Counted from the stretch's first letter, positions 1 to 12,713 are shown. The stretch is DNA of 64,000 bases from Branchiostoma floridae (GCF_000003815.2 NW_023365757.1:178751-242750); one strand, 5' to 3'. Made by a program: numbers and translations. The notes: generated from the sequence alone by a model not told the origin.

Positions 1-2331
1 TGAATTTTATAGACCATCAACCACAGCACCTCCTGTCGGTAATAGTGACCACAACTGTGTTTTACTATCCGGAGAACGTAGACAGCTGCCAAACAACAAG
101 CGAAAGAAAGTGGTGCGGCCTATGCGCGACTCCGATCTCAGGGCCTTTGGATCCTGGATAACGTCACACACCTGGGATGAAGTCTTTGAGGCAACCAGCA
201 CTGAGAATAAGTGCACTACCTTCTACGAAACTTTGAACCGGGCCATTGAAAAGTTCCTTCCAACCAAAACTGTGCGCCTTCACTGTAGGGACAAACCTTG
301 GGTAACGCCAATCATAAAGTCGTTGATTTTCAAACGACAGCAGGCTTTCATCAAGGGGAACACCTGCCTATGGAAACGCTACAGGAACAAGATAGTGCGA
401 GAGATCTCCCTGACTAAGAAGAAGCACTACCATGACATCTTAAGTCTGCAGACCCAAAGAAATGGTATCAAAACATCAAACAAATGGCAAATATACGCAG
501 TGACTCCTCCGCCATTGAAGTTCCTGGCCTGGATCCCGCCTCAACCCAGACTGTTGCCAACGCCATCAGCCAACACCTGGCGTCTGCGTCCCAGCTGTTC
601 CCGCCGTTATCCCTGGAGGATTTACCATCGTTCCTGCCTGCCCCTGGTCCTCCCCCTCAAGTCACGGTGTGGGACATGTACCACCGGCTCCACAGAGTAA
701 AGCTGGGCAAGGCATCTGGGGTGGACGGCATTTCTGCGCGGTTGGTGAGAGAATTCGCCTTTGAACTCAGTCTGCCCGTTAGTGACATCTTCAACTCGTC
801 TCTCCAGGAAGGGTATGTGCCCTCGGTGTGGAAGATGGCTGATGTCGTACCTGTTCCGAAGGAGAAACCAGCACGTCTTGAAAAGCTCCGCCCGATATCC
901 CTGACACCCATCTTCGCCAAGGTCTGCGAGGGTTTTGTCACGGATTGGTGTTTAAGCGACATACTACCAGCTATATGTATAGACCCCCGTCAGTATGGAT
1001 CGCTCAAGGGCAAATCCACCACGCATTATCTAACCAGCTTAATGCATCACTTGGCAAGTACAACAGACAAGCCTGGCTTCTGTAACACCCTCGTCCTGAC
1101 TGACTTCACACGCGCTTTTGATCGTGTGCACCACCTGACCGCAGTCTCCAAACTTCTGGACCTAGGCGTCAGACGTTCCATCATTCCCTGGGTATGCGCC
1201 TTTCTATCGAATCGTCAACAGCGCGTGAAGTACCGACAAGTTGTGTCCGACTGGGAAACGCTTACTTGTGGCGTACCGCAAGGAACCAAGTTGGGTCCCC
1301 TGGTGTTTCTCGCGCTCATAAATGACGCATCACCGGTGAGTGAAGACTCAGCCGAGACTTGGAAGTATGTTGATGACATGTCGTTGTCGGAGGCAAGGCA
1401 CGTTACACATGACTCCACGGTGCAAACTGACGTGGATAATCTCGTTCATTGGACAGAAGCCAACTACATGCAACTGAACCCCTCCAAGTGCATAGTACTG
1501 CTCATATGCTTCATGCGAAACCCTCCTCCCCCACCTGTAGTGACTGTTAAGTCAACAACACTTGAAGTCGTTGAATTCGCGAAGATCCTAGGGGTGATCT
1601 TTCAAGCTAACCTTAAGTGGGACATCCACGTCAACATGATGGTCAGCAAAGGCAGCCGCAGGCTGTACCTGTTACGGGTATTGAAGAGACATGGTCTGGA
1701 CTCTAGTGACTTGACATTAGTGTTCTGTGGATTTATAAGACCAATCTTAGAATACGCGTGTCCGGTATGGCACCCTGGAATCACTAGTGCCCAGTCCAGG
1801 GCCATAGAGAACGTACAAAAAAGAGCTTGCCGCATGATTCTAGGTTCCACCTATGTTAGTTACGACATGGCTCTAGACCAGTTGTCCCTTCCGTCTCTGT
1901 GCAACAGACGGCACGAACTCTGTACAAAGTTTGGTACCTCTTTGCTGAGCTCCTCATCTTTCTCAAAATGGCTACCGCCAAACCGTGTGAGCCTGCATGG
2001 CAGAAACCTCAGGTCTAAACACCAGATAACACAATTCCACTGTAGAACGGCTAGGTACAGAAAGACTACACTGCCGTACCTTGTCGACTTGCTAAACAGT
2101 TCATAGTGCTAGAAGTATAACTAAGCTCAGTTGGATGTATACACAGTTATTTCAAAGATGATTATTGTGATGATTTATAATGTTTTGACTTGTGTACCTC
2201 TATTGCTTTTCATTTTAAATGTAACATGTGTAAAGCATACTGCAATTCAGCCGAAGAAATGAAGGCTGCCACTGTATGTTATTGTTTGTCGCTCGATGCG
2301 GAAATAAACCATTCATATAATAAGACAACAC
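1..2331 (+). mobile_element. 5'-truncated CR1/Jockey-like LINE
   Basis: Non-LTR retrotransposon running in from the left edge. It holds the end of an endonuclease domain, a reverse transcriptase and a short AT-rich 3' tail with AATAAA-like sequence near 2302. The 3' boundary is approximate: sequence similar to the 3' flanks of the ANK-MYND genes begins by about 2440-2480. The clade is judged from the RT motifs only. Confidence 0.85.
2..2106 (+). pseudogene. LINE ORF2 (endonuclease end + reverse transcriptase), frameshifted
   Basis: Protein for target-primed reverse transcription of the LINE. The frame open from base 2 contains SDHNCVLL, the last motif of an APE-type endonuclease, followed by the linker. 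Near 435-451 the frame must shift: linker residues HYHDI are in frame 2, while the continuation DPKKWYQNIKQM from 451 is in frame 1 and stays open to the stop at 2104. RT motifs in order are GKASGVDGISARL, LRPISLTPIFAK, LTDFTRAFDRVHH, CGVPQGTKLGPLVF and the catalytic YVDD at about 1366-1377, then the thumb region with FAKILGVIF and a C-terminal EYACPVWHPG. The frameshift means this copy cannot make a full ORF2 as assembled. A sequencing error at one base would be the alternative. Confidence 0.85.
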
Positions 2332-2439
2332 TAATTATAAGTTTTGTTGTTTTGTCGTTTTGTGTTTAGTTTTCTTTTTGAGGGGTGATGCAGTTTAGAA
2401 AGACCTCGCTTAACTTATAACTTGGATAATCTTGTAGCA

Positions 2440-2600
2440 GTAAGTGAACAAGTTGAAATGTAAGATCTTAAAAAAGAAACCTTTGCAGTGACCATATTGA
2501 CTTTAGTATCCATTGTTAGTTGTCAGTACGTTTCATATTGTCCCTTAATCGTATTTTGTCTAATAAAAATAAAATTCTACTGAACGGTCTGTTGAGTGAT
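2440..2600 (+). other. Probable relic of an ANK-MYND gene 3' flank
   Basis: The block from tttgcagtgacca through ttaatcg, attttgtctaataaaa and actgaac to gagtgatgtgac follows, in the same order, the sequence downstream of gene C (about 46770-46920) and gene A (25320-25385). It suggests that another cluster member once lay to the left and was cut off by the LINE. Similarity was judged by eye. Confidence 0.45.
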
Positions 2601-3330
2601 GTGACATGTATGTGATAAATCCGAAGCCATCTCTTATTAATAAAAACAACATGATGAAAAGTTCAGAGATGCTTTCTCCGATTCGTGGGTACACAGATTG
2701 TAGACATTTTATGTTAAACGTAAGGCATAGTTTTTTCCGGTTAGGCCATGATTGGATTACATGGACGTATATGTATAACATCCGCGCGCATCAATTTTCG
2801 GCCGTTTCCAAAGAAGAAGAAAAATTTGAACCATATTGTCAATCTAGCGTGACTAAAATCGCGCCCCTAGCGGACGGCCCTACAATTGCCGCCGCCCTAG
2901 GAGCCAGTTAGAGCTTGTGTAAACACAGGCTACCTGTAAATCGTACAAAGCAGCTGCGGGTTGATCTCTAGATTGCCAAAAATATTGCAAAATTGCATCA
3001 TGTTGATGATGATAAATTTTATGATGATTGGTTTATTGAAGTGAAAAAAAAAGCAGCCAAAGGCTGAATTACGTATAATCTTACAGACGTTCATAACATA
3101 CAAAATATATGAATCGCAGTACAAATCATATAAAATACAGGCTAATTTACACGTGTTCCTTCTGACGTATACCAATCAAATGTATGAAGCTACGAATCAC
3201 TTTATCAATCATTCAAATTTAAGGGTGAGATGCAAAGGAAACAAAGTATTGTTTTAAAATCATACAGTCACGGATAAAATCAAATAGGAAGCATATCTCT
3301 ATGCTGTTTCTTGATAATTAAACAATAATT
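2600..3330. repeat. Dispersed flank repeat shared with 26270-26790
   Basis: A run starting tgctttctccgattcgtggg continues through a tttatgttaaacgtaa block, a gcgcatcaattttcgg block, a tgtaaatcgtacaaagcagc block and a gattggtttattga block. The same blocks in the same order occur at 26300-26780. The first block also occurs in reverse orientation at about 47640, 58620 and 61400. It behaves as a flank unit of the ANK-MYND cluster. No coding sequence is credible here. Confidence 0.6.
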
Positions 3331-3438
3331 TGAAGGTCACACAGTCAGGGATAAAGTCAAATATAGTTGTGTTATGTCATCGTTATAACAAATCGTTATC
3401 AGATATCAGTACGTATGTTCCTTTTCTTAACCTAAACT

Positions 3439-3538
3439 NNNNNNNNNNNNNNNNNNNNNNNNNNNNNNNNNNNNNNNNNNNNNNNNNNNNNNNNNNNNNN
3501 NNNNNNNNNNNNNNNNNNNNNNNNNNNNNNNNNNNNNN
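3439..3538. other. Assembly gap, 100 N
   Basis: Exactly 100 N, the usual size for a gap of unknown length. Confidence 0.99.
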
Positions 3539-6100
3539 CCTAGCACCCTATGACTAAAACCTGTCCTGACACCAGCTAAAGTGCTGAACTGAACAAATTT
3601 TGACCCAAGCTTAGAAAGCTTAGAGTTAGACCCTACCTGTCCCTTCTAACTCAAAAAGTCTCCAGATCGGGCAAAACTTTTCATGGAAAAGAAGGTTTTC
3701 AAGGATTTTAGGTCACACCCAAACCGTATTCCCATTTTGTGCTCTGTAAGTGGTGTCAGGTAGAATTGTAGCAGGGTGAGAATGCCCAAGCAATCTCCTA
3801 GCTGGAAGGAAAGACTCAAATCATTTAATCTTGGAGAAACATAGCTGCTGCTCTTGAAACATAGTGATTGTGTTGCATAATTTGTCCAGAAACTTCAGAT
3901 GCATAAATTTTATCAGTGTCACACTGAAAAGGGACCAGGTCATGTCTGAAAAAGTTGATTTCAACTCCTTCCAATTAATCCTACAAAGGTAGTCTAGGGA
4001 AATTTCAAAATGTGATAGTGTTCGAATTTTCTTACAACAAAGTCTATGATGTTTCCCTATGTATTCAAACAATGCACATGTACTTACTCCCGCTCGAACC
4101 AATCCGTAAAGGCTCCTCCAATGCACTTGGTCCACCATGGCCCTTTGTAGCTCTTTGGCCCTTTGTAGCTTGTATCATGCAGACTTGTGTCACTACGTAG
4201 GTTGTCTACGTTAAGTAGGTCACACTGGGTCTTACCCTACCTTTTTTTCCTTTAGTAGTAGGCTCACAGAGTACAAGATGGGGTGCAAGGATTTTGGGTA
4301 TGTACATGTATTGTAATTATATTGAATAAAGCAAAGTGGGGTGTTTTCATAAGGCACAGAAATAGTATAAGAAGTAAGTGCAAAAGTCATTTATGCAACT
4401 CTATTTCTATATATCTTGGCTAAAGATTGCCAGTTTTGCTATATGGTTAAGTTCATCTGAAAAGTCAGCATGCTCTAGTATGTTGGAGTTAGTATGTTTG
4501 TCCTCATCAACAGGTGAGATTCTGGATTTGTGATAGTTTGTTTGTCCACATGTACATTTTTATCTCTGAGTGGAAATGGTAGGTTCACAGCTCCAATTTT
4601 TGGTGCACCTGGGTGCACATGCATCTATTTCAAACCATACAGTCTCAGAGTCAACACCTTCAGTGACCACACAGCATAAGGCTTGTTTAAACTCTCCTTC
4701 AACAAGTTTATCTGTACTACTTTTAAAAGTTTATGTACCCACGTCATGGACCCCCGTGGGTCGTGCATAAATACTGTGTTGTGCTACCTTGACAGAGTGG
4801 ATAATCCATTAGGACGGGGTAAAATCCTAGTATCATGACATTCGTTTGGCTGTAGGTAGTTAAAATGTTGGAGTTGAACTCCAGCTTTTTAACCAAAAGT
4901 GGTGGTACTTGAGGTTTGAAATGTAGGTAAATGTGTATTTAATTTTAAGTGATTGTTTTGCATGACTTTTCTAATTTCTATGTATTAAATATGGGTGTTA
5001 TCACCAGTATCATGAGTATGTGTGACTCACTGACTAAGAAGAGGAGAAAGTCATCATTTGTTTGGTGGAAAACAGCACTTGTTCTCTGTGCTGTGGCGCT
5101 CAGCCAGAGTCCCAATTGGTCGGTGTAAAATTTTTAGTAACATGAAAACTGTCCTAGGCCACTGTGGTGCACAGTGCCTTTTGTAAATTGGCCCTAAATG
5201 CTGCAAAAGTAAAAGCAAGGCTTACCACTTCAGGATTGATCTTCTAATGTGAATTGATCTTCTAATGTGAAGGAATGGTATTAATTACTTTATTACTGAA
5301 ATATCAACTTCTTTATCCACAGCCAGCGGCCAATGAGGCCCCAAGGTGGAGGAGCAAATGGAATGAAACTTGGAAGTGAAGATTACACCGCAAGCCCCAG
5401 GGTGACTACATGGATGTGATCACACCCCCAATATCTGGTTTCTGATGATTTTGGAAAGGAAACAAAATTCTGGAAATCAATGATTCATCATCCATCACCA
5501 TTCTGTAGTCAACAAATCATCCACATTTTCCAAACCCAGCTAAAAAGTATTCAGTCTGAGAAGAAACGAATAATTCAAATAGTAGCCATAAATGTAACAA
5601 TTCAGTTCCCAGAATGATTGTTCGGCAGTTGAAACCAGCTACCCAAGCCCTCTGACTGATCATGTCAGATCACTCCCGTCACTGATCTTGGCTGTGTGAG
5701 GTGGTTTATGCCATGTTTCACCGTTATGTTATCCACTATAAGACTAGAAATTGAGGTTTTTGTGACGCTTTACAGTTTTTCTGGCTTTCTAAAGAACAAG
5801 AATGGGTCATTCACTCATTGCCATTTGTATCTGATATTGCTTAACAAAATGTCGTATAGAAATGACTGTAAAAAACGTTACCAATGTTCAATGCTTTCTA
5901 AGCTTTCTACCAGGCCTGGTGTAAACATGCTGCCAACTTTTTAAATGTCCCCAGGCATGTCCACTTATATCAAATTATTGTAACAAATAATGTTAATCAT
6001 TTCAAAAAAAGCATAAAGTTTACTGTTGTAACAAACGTTAACGGTAACGTTTGTTACTTGCCCTGTAATACAACCAAATTACAGCTAAATTTTCCGTGGG
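3539..6100. other. Mostly non-coding stretch
   Basis: AT-rich sequence without a long credible ORF. The only coding hint is the small terminal-exon candidate at 5323-5419. The rest reads as intron or intergenic sequence. Confidence 0.5.
5323..5419 (+). CDS. Possible terminal exon of an unrecognised gene
   Basis: After a pyrimidine-containing acceptor (ctttatccacag) a frame opens with one base completing a codon. It encodes about 31 residues rich in G, P and R, including RPQGGGANGMKLGSEDYT, and ends at TGA 5417-5419. Base composition here is more GC-rich than around it. I found no upstream exon between the gap at 3539 and this point, and I do not recognise the product. It could equally be a chance open frame. 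Confidence 0.22.
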
Positions 6101-6104
6101 AGGA

Positions 6105-7336
6105 TAGTCTGTCTCTAGACTGTGCCATTTAGCTATAGGTAATGCATGTGCCATTGATTTTCAGTCAGGGTGTATGACATGTTTATATTGCATTGCCAGT
6201 CTGTCTCTAGACTGTGCCATTTAGCTATAGGTAATGCATGTGCCATTGATTTTCAGTCAGGGTGTATGACATGTTTTTACTGCATTGCCAGTCTGTCTCT
6301 AGACTGTGCCATTTAGCTATAGGTAATGATGTGCCATTGATTTTCAGTCAGGGTGTATGACATGTTTTTACTGCATTGCCAGTCTGTCTCTAGACTGTGC
6401 CATTTAGCTATAGGTAATGCATGTGCCATTGATTTTTCAGTCAGGGTGTATGACATGTTTATATTGCATTGCCAGTCTGTCTCTAAACTGTGCCATTTAG
6501 CTATAGGTAATGCATGTGCCATTGATTTCCAGTCAGGGTGTATGACATGTTTTAACTGCATTGCCAGTCTGTCTCTAAACTGTGCCATTTAGCTATAGGT
6601 AATGATGTGCCATTGATTTTCAGTCAGGGTGTATGACATGTTTATATTGCATTGCCAGTCTGTCTCTAGACTGTGCCATTTAGCTATAGGTAATGCATGT
6701 GCCATTGATTTTCAATCAGGGTGTCTGACCTGTCTATATCGCATTGGCAGTCTGTCTCTAGACTGTGCCATTTAGCTATAGGTAATGATGTGCCATTGAT
6801 TTTCAGTCAGGGTGTATGACATGTTTATATTGCATTGCCAGTCTGTCTCTAGACTGTGCCATTTAGCTATAGGTAATGATGTGCCATTGATTTTTCAGTC
6901 AGGGTGTATGACATGTTTTTACTGCATTGCCAGTCTGTCTCTAGACTGTGCCATTTAGCTATAGGTAATGATGTGCCATTGATTTTCAGTCAGGGTGTAT
7001 GACATGTTTATATTGCATTGCCAGTCTGTCTCTAGACTGTGCCATTTAGCTATAGGTAATGCATGTGCTATTGATTTTCAGTCAGGTTGTATGACATGTG
7101 TATACAACATTGCCAGTCTGTCTCTAGACTGTGCCATTTAGCTATAGGTAATGCATGTGCCATTGATTTTCAGTCAGGGTGTATGACATGTTTTTACTGC
7201 ATTGCCAGTCTGTCTCTAGACTGTGCCATTTAGCTATAGGTAATGCATGTGCCATTGATTTTCAGTCAGGGTGTATGACATGTTTTTACTGCATTGCCAG
7301 TCTGTCTCTAGACTGCCATTTAGCTATAGGTAATGG
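6105..7336. repeat. Minisatellite, ~92-bp unit, ~14 copies
   Basis: The anchor agtctgtctctag (sometimes ctaaac) recurs about every 92 bp from about 6110 to 7300. Each unit also holds gccatttagctataggtaat and a gtgtatgacatgtt block. Copies differ by few bases and small indels (atgatg versus atgcatg). The open frames across it are by-products of the repeat. Confidence 0.95.
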
Positions 7337-7444
7337 TATCATTTGTATGTGATAGATTTTTAAGGCTTGCTTAGGGAAACTTGTAATGATTTTTTTCCAT
7401 ATACACATTAAGCAGGTTTAGGGATGTGAAGCTCATAAAAACAT

Positions 7445-8700
7445 TTTTTTCCCAGTAGATGGTGTTTAAGACAGTGAAGCTTCTTATAATAACAGACTTG
7501 TTTTCTCCCAATAGTTGGAGGGTTAGGACAGTGAAGCTTCTTATAATAACAGACTTGTTTTTTTACCAATAGATGGAGGGTTAGGACAGTGAAGCTTCTT
7601 ATAATAACAGACTTGTTTTCTCCCAATAGTTGGAGGGTTAGGACAGTGAAGCTTCTTATGATAACAGGCTTGTTTTTTTCCACCAATAGATGCAGGTTTA
7701 GGACAGTGAAGCTTCTTATAATAACAGACTTGTTTTTTTACCAATAGATGCAGGTTTAGGACAGTGAAGCTTCTTATGATAACAGGCTTGTTTTTTTCTA
7801 CCAATAGATGCAGGTTTAAGACAGTGAAGCTTCTTATAATAACAGACTTGTTTTTTTACCAATAGATGCAGGTTTAGGACAGTGAAGCTTCTTATGATAA
7901 CAGGCTTGTTTTTTACCAATAGATGGAGGGTTAGGACATGATAACAGGCTTGTTTTTTTTCCACCAATAGATGCAGGTTTAGGACAGTGAAGCTTCTTAT
8001 AATAACAGACTTGTTTTTTTACCAATAGATGCAGGTTTAGGACAGTGAAGCTTCTTATGATAACAGGCTTGTTTTTTTCTACCAATAGATGCAGGTTTAA
8101 GACAGTGAAGCTTCTTATAATAACAGGCTTGTTTTTCCACCAATAGATGTAGGTTTCAGAAAGTAAAGCTTCTTATAATAACAGGCTTGTTTTTTTTCCA
8201 CCAATAGATGCAGGTTTAAGAAAGTAAAGCTTCTTATAATAACAGGCTTTTTTTCCACCAATAGATGCAGGTTTAAGACAGTGAAGCTTCTTATAATATC
8301 AGGCTTGTTTTTTTTCCACCAATAGATGCAGGTTTAAGAAAGTAAAGCTTCTTATAATAACAGGCTTGTTTTTTTCCACCAATAGATGCAGGTTTAAGAA
8401 AGTAAAGCTTCTTATAATAACAGGCTTTTTTTCCACCAATAGATGCAGGTTTAAGACAGTGAAGCTTCTTATAATATCAGGCTTGTTTTTCCACCAATAG
8501 ATGCAGGTTTAAGAAAGTAAAGCTTCTTATAAATAACAGGCTTGTTTTTTTTCCACCAATAGATGGAGGGTTAGGACAGTGAAGCTTCTTATAATAACAG
8601 GTTTGTTTTTTCATCCAATAGATGCAGGTTTAAGACAGTGAAGCTTCTTATAATAACATACTATTTGTTTTACCAATACATGCAGGCTCAGTACAGTGAA
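7445..8700. repeat. Minisatellite, ~57-60-bp unit, ~20 copies
   Basis: Repeats of gtgaagcttcttataataac, then agrcttg, a T-run and accaatagatgcaggttta. Length variation lies mostly in the T-run. Higher-order patterns show (pairs differing in aagacagtg versus aagaaagta alternate from about 8100 to 8540). The minus-strand open frames are repeat artefacts. Confidence 0.95.
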
Positions 8701-9744
8701 GAATAACAGAATTCTTTTTCCCCAGTAAATTTAGGACTGTGAAGTATCCTACAATAACACCTTTTTCCCAATAGTTGAATAACTAGGGCTGTAAATGTTT
8801 TTCCCCCAATAGAAGCATGTTTACAGCTTAAAATGATAATCTTGTAATAACATACCTGTCTGTTCCTGTAGCCTTTGTTGCTGTAAAGGTGTTGAGGTTC
8901 TTGTACTGAAATGTTTTATCGCAATATATGCAGCTTTATGGAAAAGATAAGGGTGTGTGGAGCAGATACATTTGTAAAGCTGGTAGTACCGACTAACTGA
9001 CTCAGAGTTTCATGTCTGTTCAGAGATGATTTGAATCTTCTCATACTGAAAACTGACTGTTTTATTTTTCTTTCTGTTCAGGTAACGGAGGTGGGGGTTA
9101 GGGGGCTCTGGGTAGTGTTAGCTTAGCAGCTGCACTCTTGAGTGGCTAGGCACACAGGTTCCACCTGCTACACTCTTAAATGTAGGGTGGTAAGCATACT
9201 GGTTCCACCCATCCCCTAAATCCTCTCGCGTCTGGCTCCTCGTGCCAACTCCCGGGCAACGGCTTCAGCTGGCCGGCAAAATGACGCGAGGGGTGGTGTT
9301 AACATTGCACTATCAAGCAGAGATCTTTCACTAAAGTTTCAGGAATATAAGTACAAAGCCGTGTATATTGTTTGTTTTCTTTACCCGCATAGCCACTGTG
9401 GTTAGCTTTGACATGTAAATATCGTTTTACATTTTGTAGCATGCATGACAAGATATATACAGTGTTTACAGCTCACAGTGTTGTATTGGGTATGCGGAGT
9501 GCACATAAACGGTGTCAACAGACTGACGAGTTTGGCCCTCAAATACAATGCATAATTTTGAGGTAGCTGACGTAAAGCATGATCCTCATTAAATAGGGAA
9601 GATGGCAAGATAACTGTATCATAATAAAGCACCCCATTTTTGTCAGCGATACCGGACTGTACTTGTTGGTTGCACTGATATTTGATTCCCACAATACTCA
9701 TTATGATCAAGGTTACATGTATCTGGAACACACATTGGTACTGA
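8701..9744. other. Non-coding stretch between minisatellites
   Basis: The first 150 bp are decayed copies of the preceding minisatellite. A possible acceptor followed by a six-codon glycine-rich frame and TAG lies near 9080-9100, too short to support. GC-rich sequence at 9215-9300 has no clear frame. Confidence 0.5.
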
Positions 9745-10835
9745 ACACCTCTCATACACAGGTATACACAGGTAAATGTACCTCTCCTTGGTAATCAACA
9801 CAGCAATAAACATACCTGTCCTTGGTACATAAGAACATCCAGACAGGTAAACACACCTATCCCTCTTCCCAAATTCCATCAAAACAGGTAAACACACCTA
9901 TTCCTGGTGCCAAATTCCATCCCAACAGGTAAATGCACCTATCCCTGGTGGTCAACACCACACACAAGTAAATGTCCCTGCCTGGTACTGAACATCATCC
10001 AGACAGACACTGTCTCATGTACTGTACCGTACAAGGGAACACCTGTCCCTGGCGCATTATCCACACAGGTAAATGCACTGAATGGTGCTGAACACCATCC
10101 TTGCATAGAATGTTAACACATCTGTCTTCAGGCTGACATAAGAAAGGGTGTAACGACACATTTCCCGGTGCTGAACACCATCCACTCAGGTAAACACACC
10201 TGTCCCTGGTCACACAGGTAAACACACCTGTCCCTGGTGGTGAACACCATGCACACACAGGTAAACACACCTGTCCCTGGTGGTGAACACCATTCACACA
10301 CAGGTAAACATACCTGTCCCTGGTGCTGAACACCATACACACACAGAGGTTAACACACCTGGTGCTGAACACCACACACACAGGCAAACATGTGTTCCTG
10401 GTGCTGAACACCATCCACACAGACAGGTGAACACACCTGCCCCTGGTGCTGAACACCATACACACACAGGTGAACACACCTGCCCCTGGTGCTGAACACC
10501 CTACACACAGGTGAACACACCTGCCCCTGGTGCTGTCCACCGCGCACAGTTTAACATTCCTGTAAATATGTGGTGCTGAAAACCATCCACACAGGTAAAC
10601 AAACCTGTCCCTGGTGCTGAACACCTCCCACACAGGTAAATATGTGGTACTGAACACCATCCACCCACAGCTAAACGTACATCTGCTTGATGCGGAACAT
10701 CATTCAAAAAGGTTAAGGCATCTGACCCTGGTGCACATTCTGTCCAGATACAGTTAAGTATGCCTATCGTTCCACCAGGTGAGCATACCTGTCCTTGGCA
10801 CTGAACACTTTTCATACACTAGTAAACCTGGCTCT
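9745..10835. repeat. Minisatellite, ~45-bp unit with CAGGTAA/CACCTG motifs
   Basis: About 20 imperfect units of acacaggtaaacacacctg followed by tccctggtgctgaacaccat. Each unit pairs an aggtaaa or aggtgaa half with an acacctg half, giving repeated E-box-like CACCTG/CAGGTG words. Divergence rises toward both ends. Open frames on both strands come from the repeat. Confidence 0.95.
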
Positions 10836-11572
10836 GAACACCTTCAGTACGCTTGACTCTGTTAGAAACGGCGTTTAAGTGAAGGGCGTTGCTGTTCTAT
10901 CAAGCCTCACTAGACTACAACTATTAGGGGTTTAAAATCTTGATTCGCAGGTAGTTTGGATATCCAAGAAAGCTTTTGACATCAGCTGCACTTAAAAGAC
11001 AAGGTAACGTGAGCTAGAAATATATGTGCACTTTTTCTGATTTGTCATCACATTAGGAAACTTTGACACTATAAAGATTTTTAAATGGTAAGTTTTTGTA
11101 TGTTGATGCCCTTAAGCCCCGGTCGCGTAAATCGTACTGTGATAGCTTATCCAGTATATCGCACGATAATCACAGTATTTCACAGGTGCTGTACATCATG
11201 GGAAAAATCAGCCAACGGGAGAATCCTGCGACGTTCAAACATTTTCTAGTGTCTTTTGAAAAGCCGCCTGAGTGCCTTTAAAACCACATCTTTCCTGGAA
11301 AAATGTTAACAAAATTATCTGAAAAAAAACGTACTAAGACCCTTACAACGGTTCAAATCAAGCAGACGTATAGGATGTTAGCCCCTTTAATCGGCCCTAC
11401 GAGTGAAGCTATTTCGGGCTTAAAATGTGCCTTGTCTCGGATGACAATTAAGACAAAAATACTATCATCAGTCCCGCAGAGCCCTCTTCGAAAATTGTTT
11501 TACAATATTTGTCCGTCCCACTCATGTTTTATTTGCACGAAACTATTCTATCTTTATATTCAAGGTCTTCAG
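10836..11572. other. Non-coding stretch
   Basis: No frame with protein-like composition. A few short open frames (11096-11281, 11303-11575) have no recognisable motif. Confidence 0.5.
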
Positions 11573-11745
11573 TAATCTCCAAGCAGATCCTACGGTAGCA
11601 TTAGATAGTATCAAAAGCCGGCAGAGGAGTGAAGCCGGCTTAGGAGTGTGTTTCGCTACCGGTGTGGCAAATGTACACCTCTTGGCTGACTACATTCTTT
11701 GGCCAGTTTGGTACTATCTTATGCCATTGTAGGATCTTAAGAGGT
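11573..11745. repeat. Decayed inverted-repeat element (MITE-like)
   Basis: Left end taatctccaagcagatccta is partly complementary to the right end tgccattgtaggatcttaag. A second internal pair is gatagtatc versus gtactatc. The left end matches the perfect hairpin at 27286-27427, so the two are probably one family. Confidence 0.55.
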
Positions 11746-12564
11746 TTCGTCCTTTTCTAGCTTTTCGGGCGACCTATTATTCGATTCCTCTTGCGCGTGA
11801 ACAAAACACACTACACTAGTCCGGTATATAGGGTCATTTTGGACTTTATCTGTGCTACGGTGTGAAAAGTGTACGATATATAGTAGCGACGTCGGCATAT
11901 ATAGACAGCTCAAATGACTACATACATGCTAAATGGCAATGACGCAAGCGATTGGATATGATTTTCCCCAAATCCTGAGTAATTTTGCGAATGACTGTAT
12001 ACAGTTAGGCATAATCATTAAAAGAAATGGGATACTTGAGTTTTCCACAAGTCACATGCGCTATTTTTTTGTTAGACTGAATTAGGCAGGTACGCTGCAA
12101 TCTCCCAGTCAGATATAATTTGACCAATCTACAAGGTACATTATCGAAACTTTGAGTTTACTAAACACAATGTTGTGATATGATTTTGTGTGTGAATTTC
12201 TCTGGACAAATCGCAGAAGATCACACCGTTCTTCTTTTCCTTACACAATTGACTCGATCCAGTCATCTGTCAAAAAGGTACATGTATACAGGGCGCAGCC
12301 TAACAAGAATGGAGCATTCTGCAGTCTCCCTGGCATTAAGAGAGTAGTAAGCTTAGGGTTTACACTGAGCGGTAGGTACTTGGCATGGTCGCTGTTTCAC
12401 GGGCTTCCACTTGAAGTCGGGTAAAAACGTGAGAACTCTGCGATACTAGAAAAATAAGGAAATAAGACTACGTGCATAATGTACCCTGGTCATGAAATCT
12501 CAGGAAAATGGCGCATTCAAGAGTATTTATGGAGGGAACCGAATACGATTATGTTACGTTGCGA

Positions 12565-12676
12565 AAGATTAATACGATGAATAAGTTTATCTGCAAGTTC
12601 ATGCCCGTAGGCTAATTGCAAGATAGGGGATATGGAGAAAGCTGTCGGGTGAAACTGATGAACGTCTTAGACATTC
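12565..12676 (-). mobile_element. Small doubly truncated LINE fragment
   Basis: The first half (ttatctgcaagttcatgccc) matches the 3' end of the decayed LINE at about 34790. The second half (cgggtgaaactgatga, then ttagacatt) matches internal LINE sequence at about 35815-35845. About 1 kb between them is missing. Confidence 0.6.
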
Positions 12677-12713
12677 CCCAACTTACACATAAAAGTTCCC
12701 CCTATTCTCGTTA

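Noticed and set aside
3330-3557. 75-aa frame across the N gap
   Set aside because: Half of it is N; nothing to support coding.
6313-6592. Open frames on both strands in the 92-bp array
   Set aside because: They repeat with the unit, occur on both strands and have no start or domain context; by-products of a minisatellite.
7408-8085. Overlapping minus-strand frames with repeated residues
   Set aside because: Tandem DNA repeat read in several frames; T-run length changes break them.
9070-9105. Terminal exon candidate ending in glycine codons and TAG
   Set aside because: A good acceptor but only about six codons; cannot be told from chance.
9643-10815. Cysteine-rich frames, up to 221 aa, resembling a secreted repeat protein
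   Set aside because: Frames exist on both strands and shift with repeat indels; no signal peptide with a supported start, no splice context.
6105-10835. CRISPR-like arrays
   Set aside because: Units are direct tandem repeats without unique spacers, in animal DNA.
11096-11575. Two short open frames in the 11-kb region
   Set aside because: No motif, no homologous copy, no splice context.
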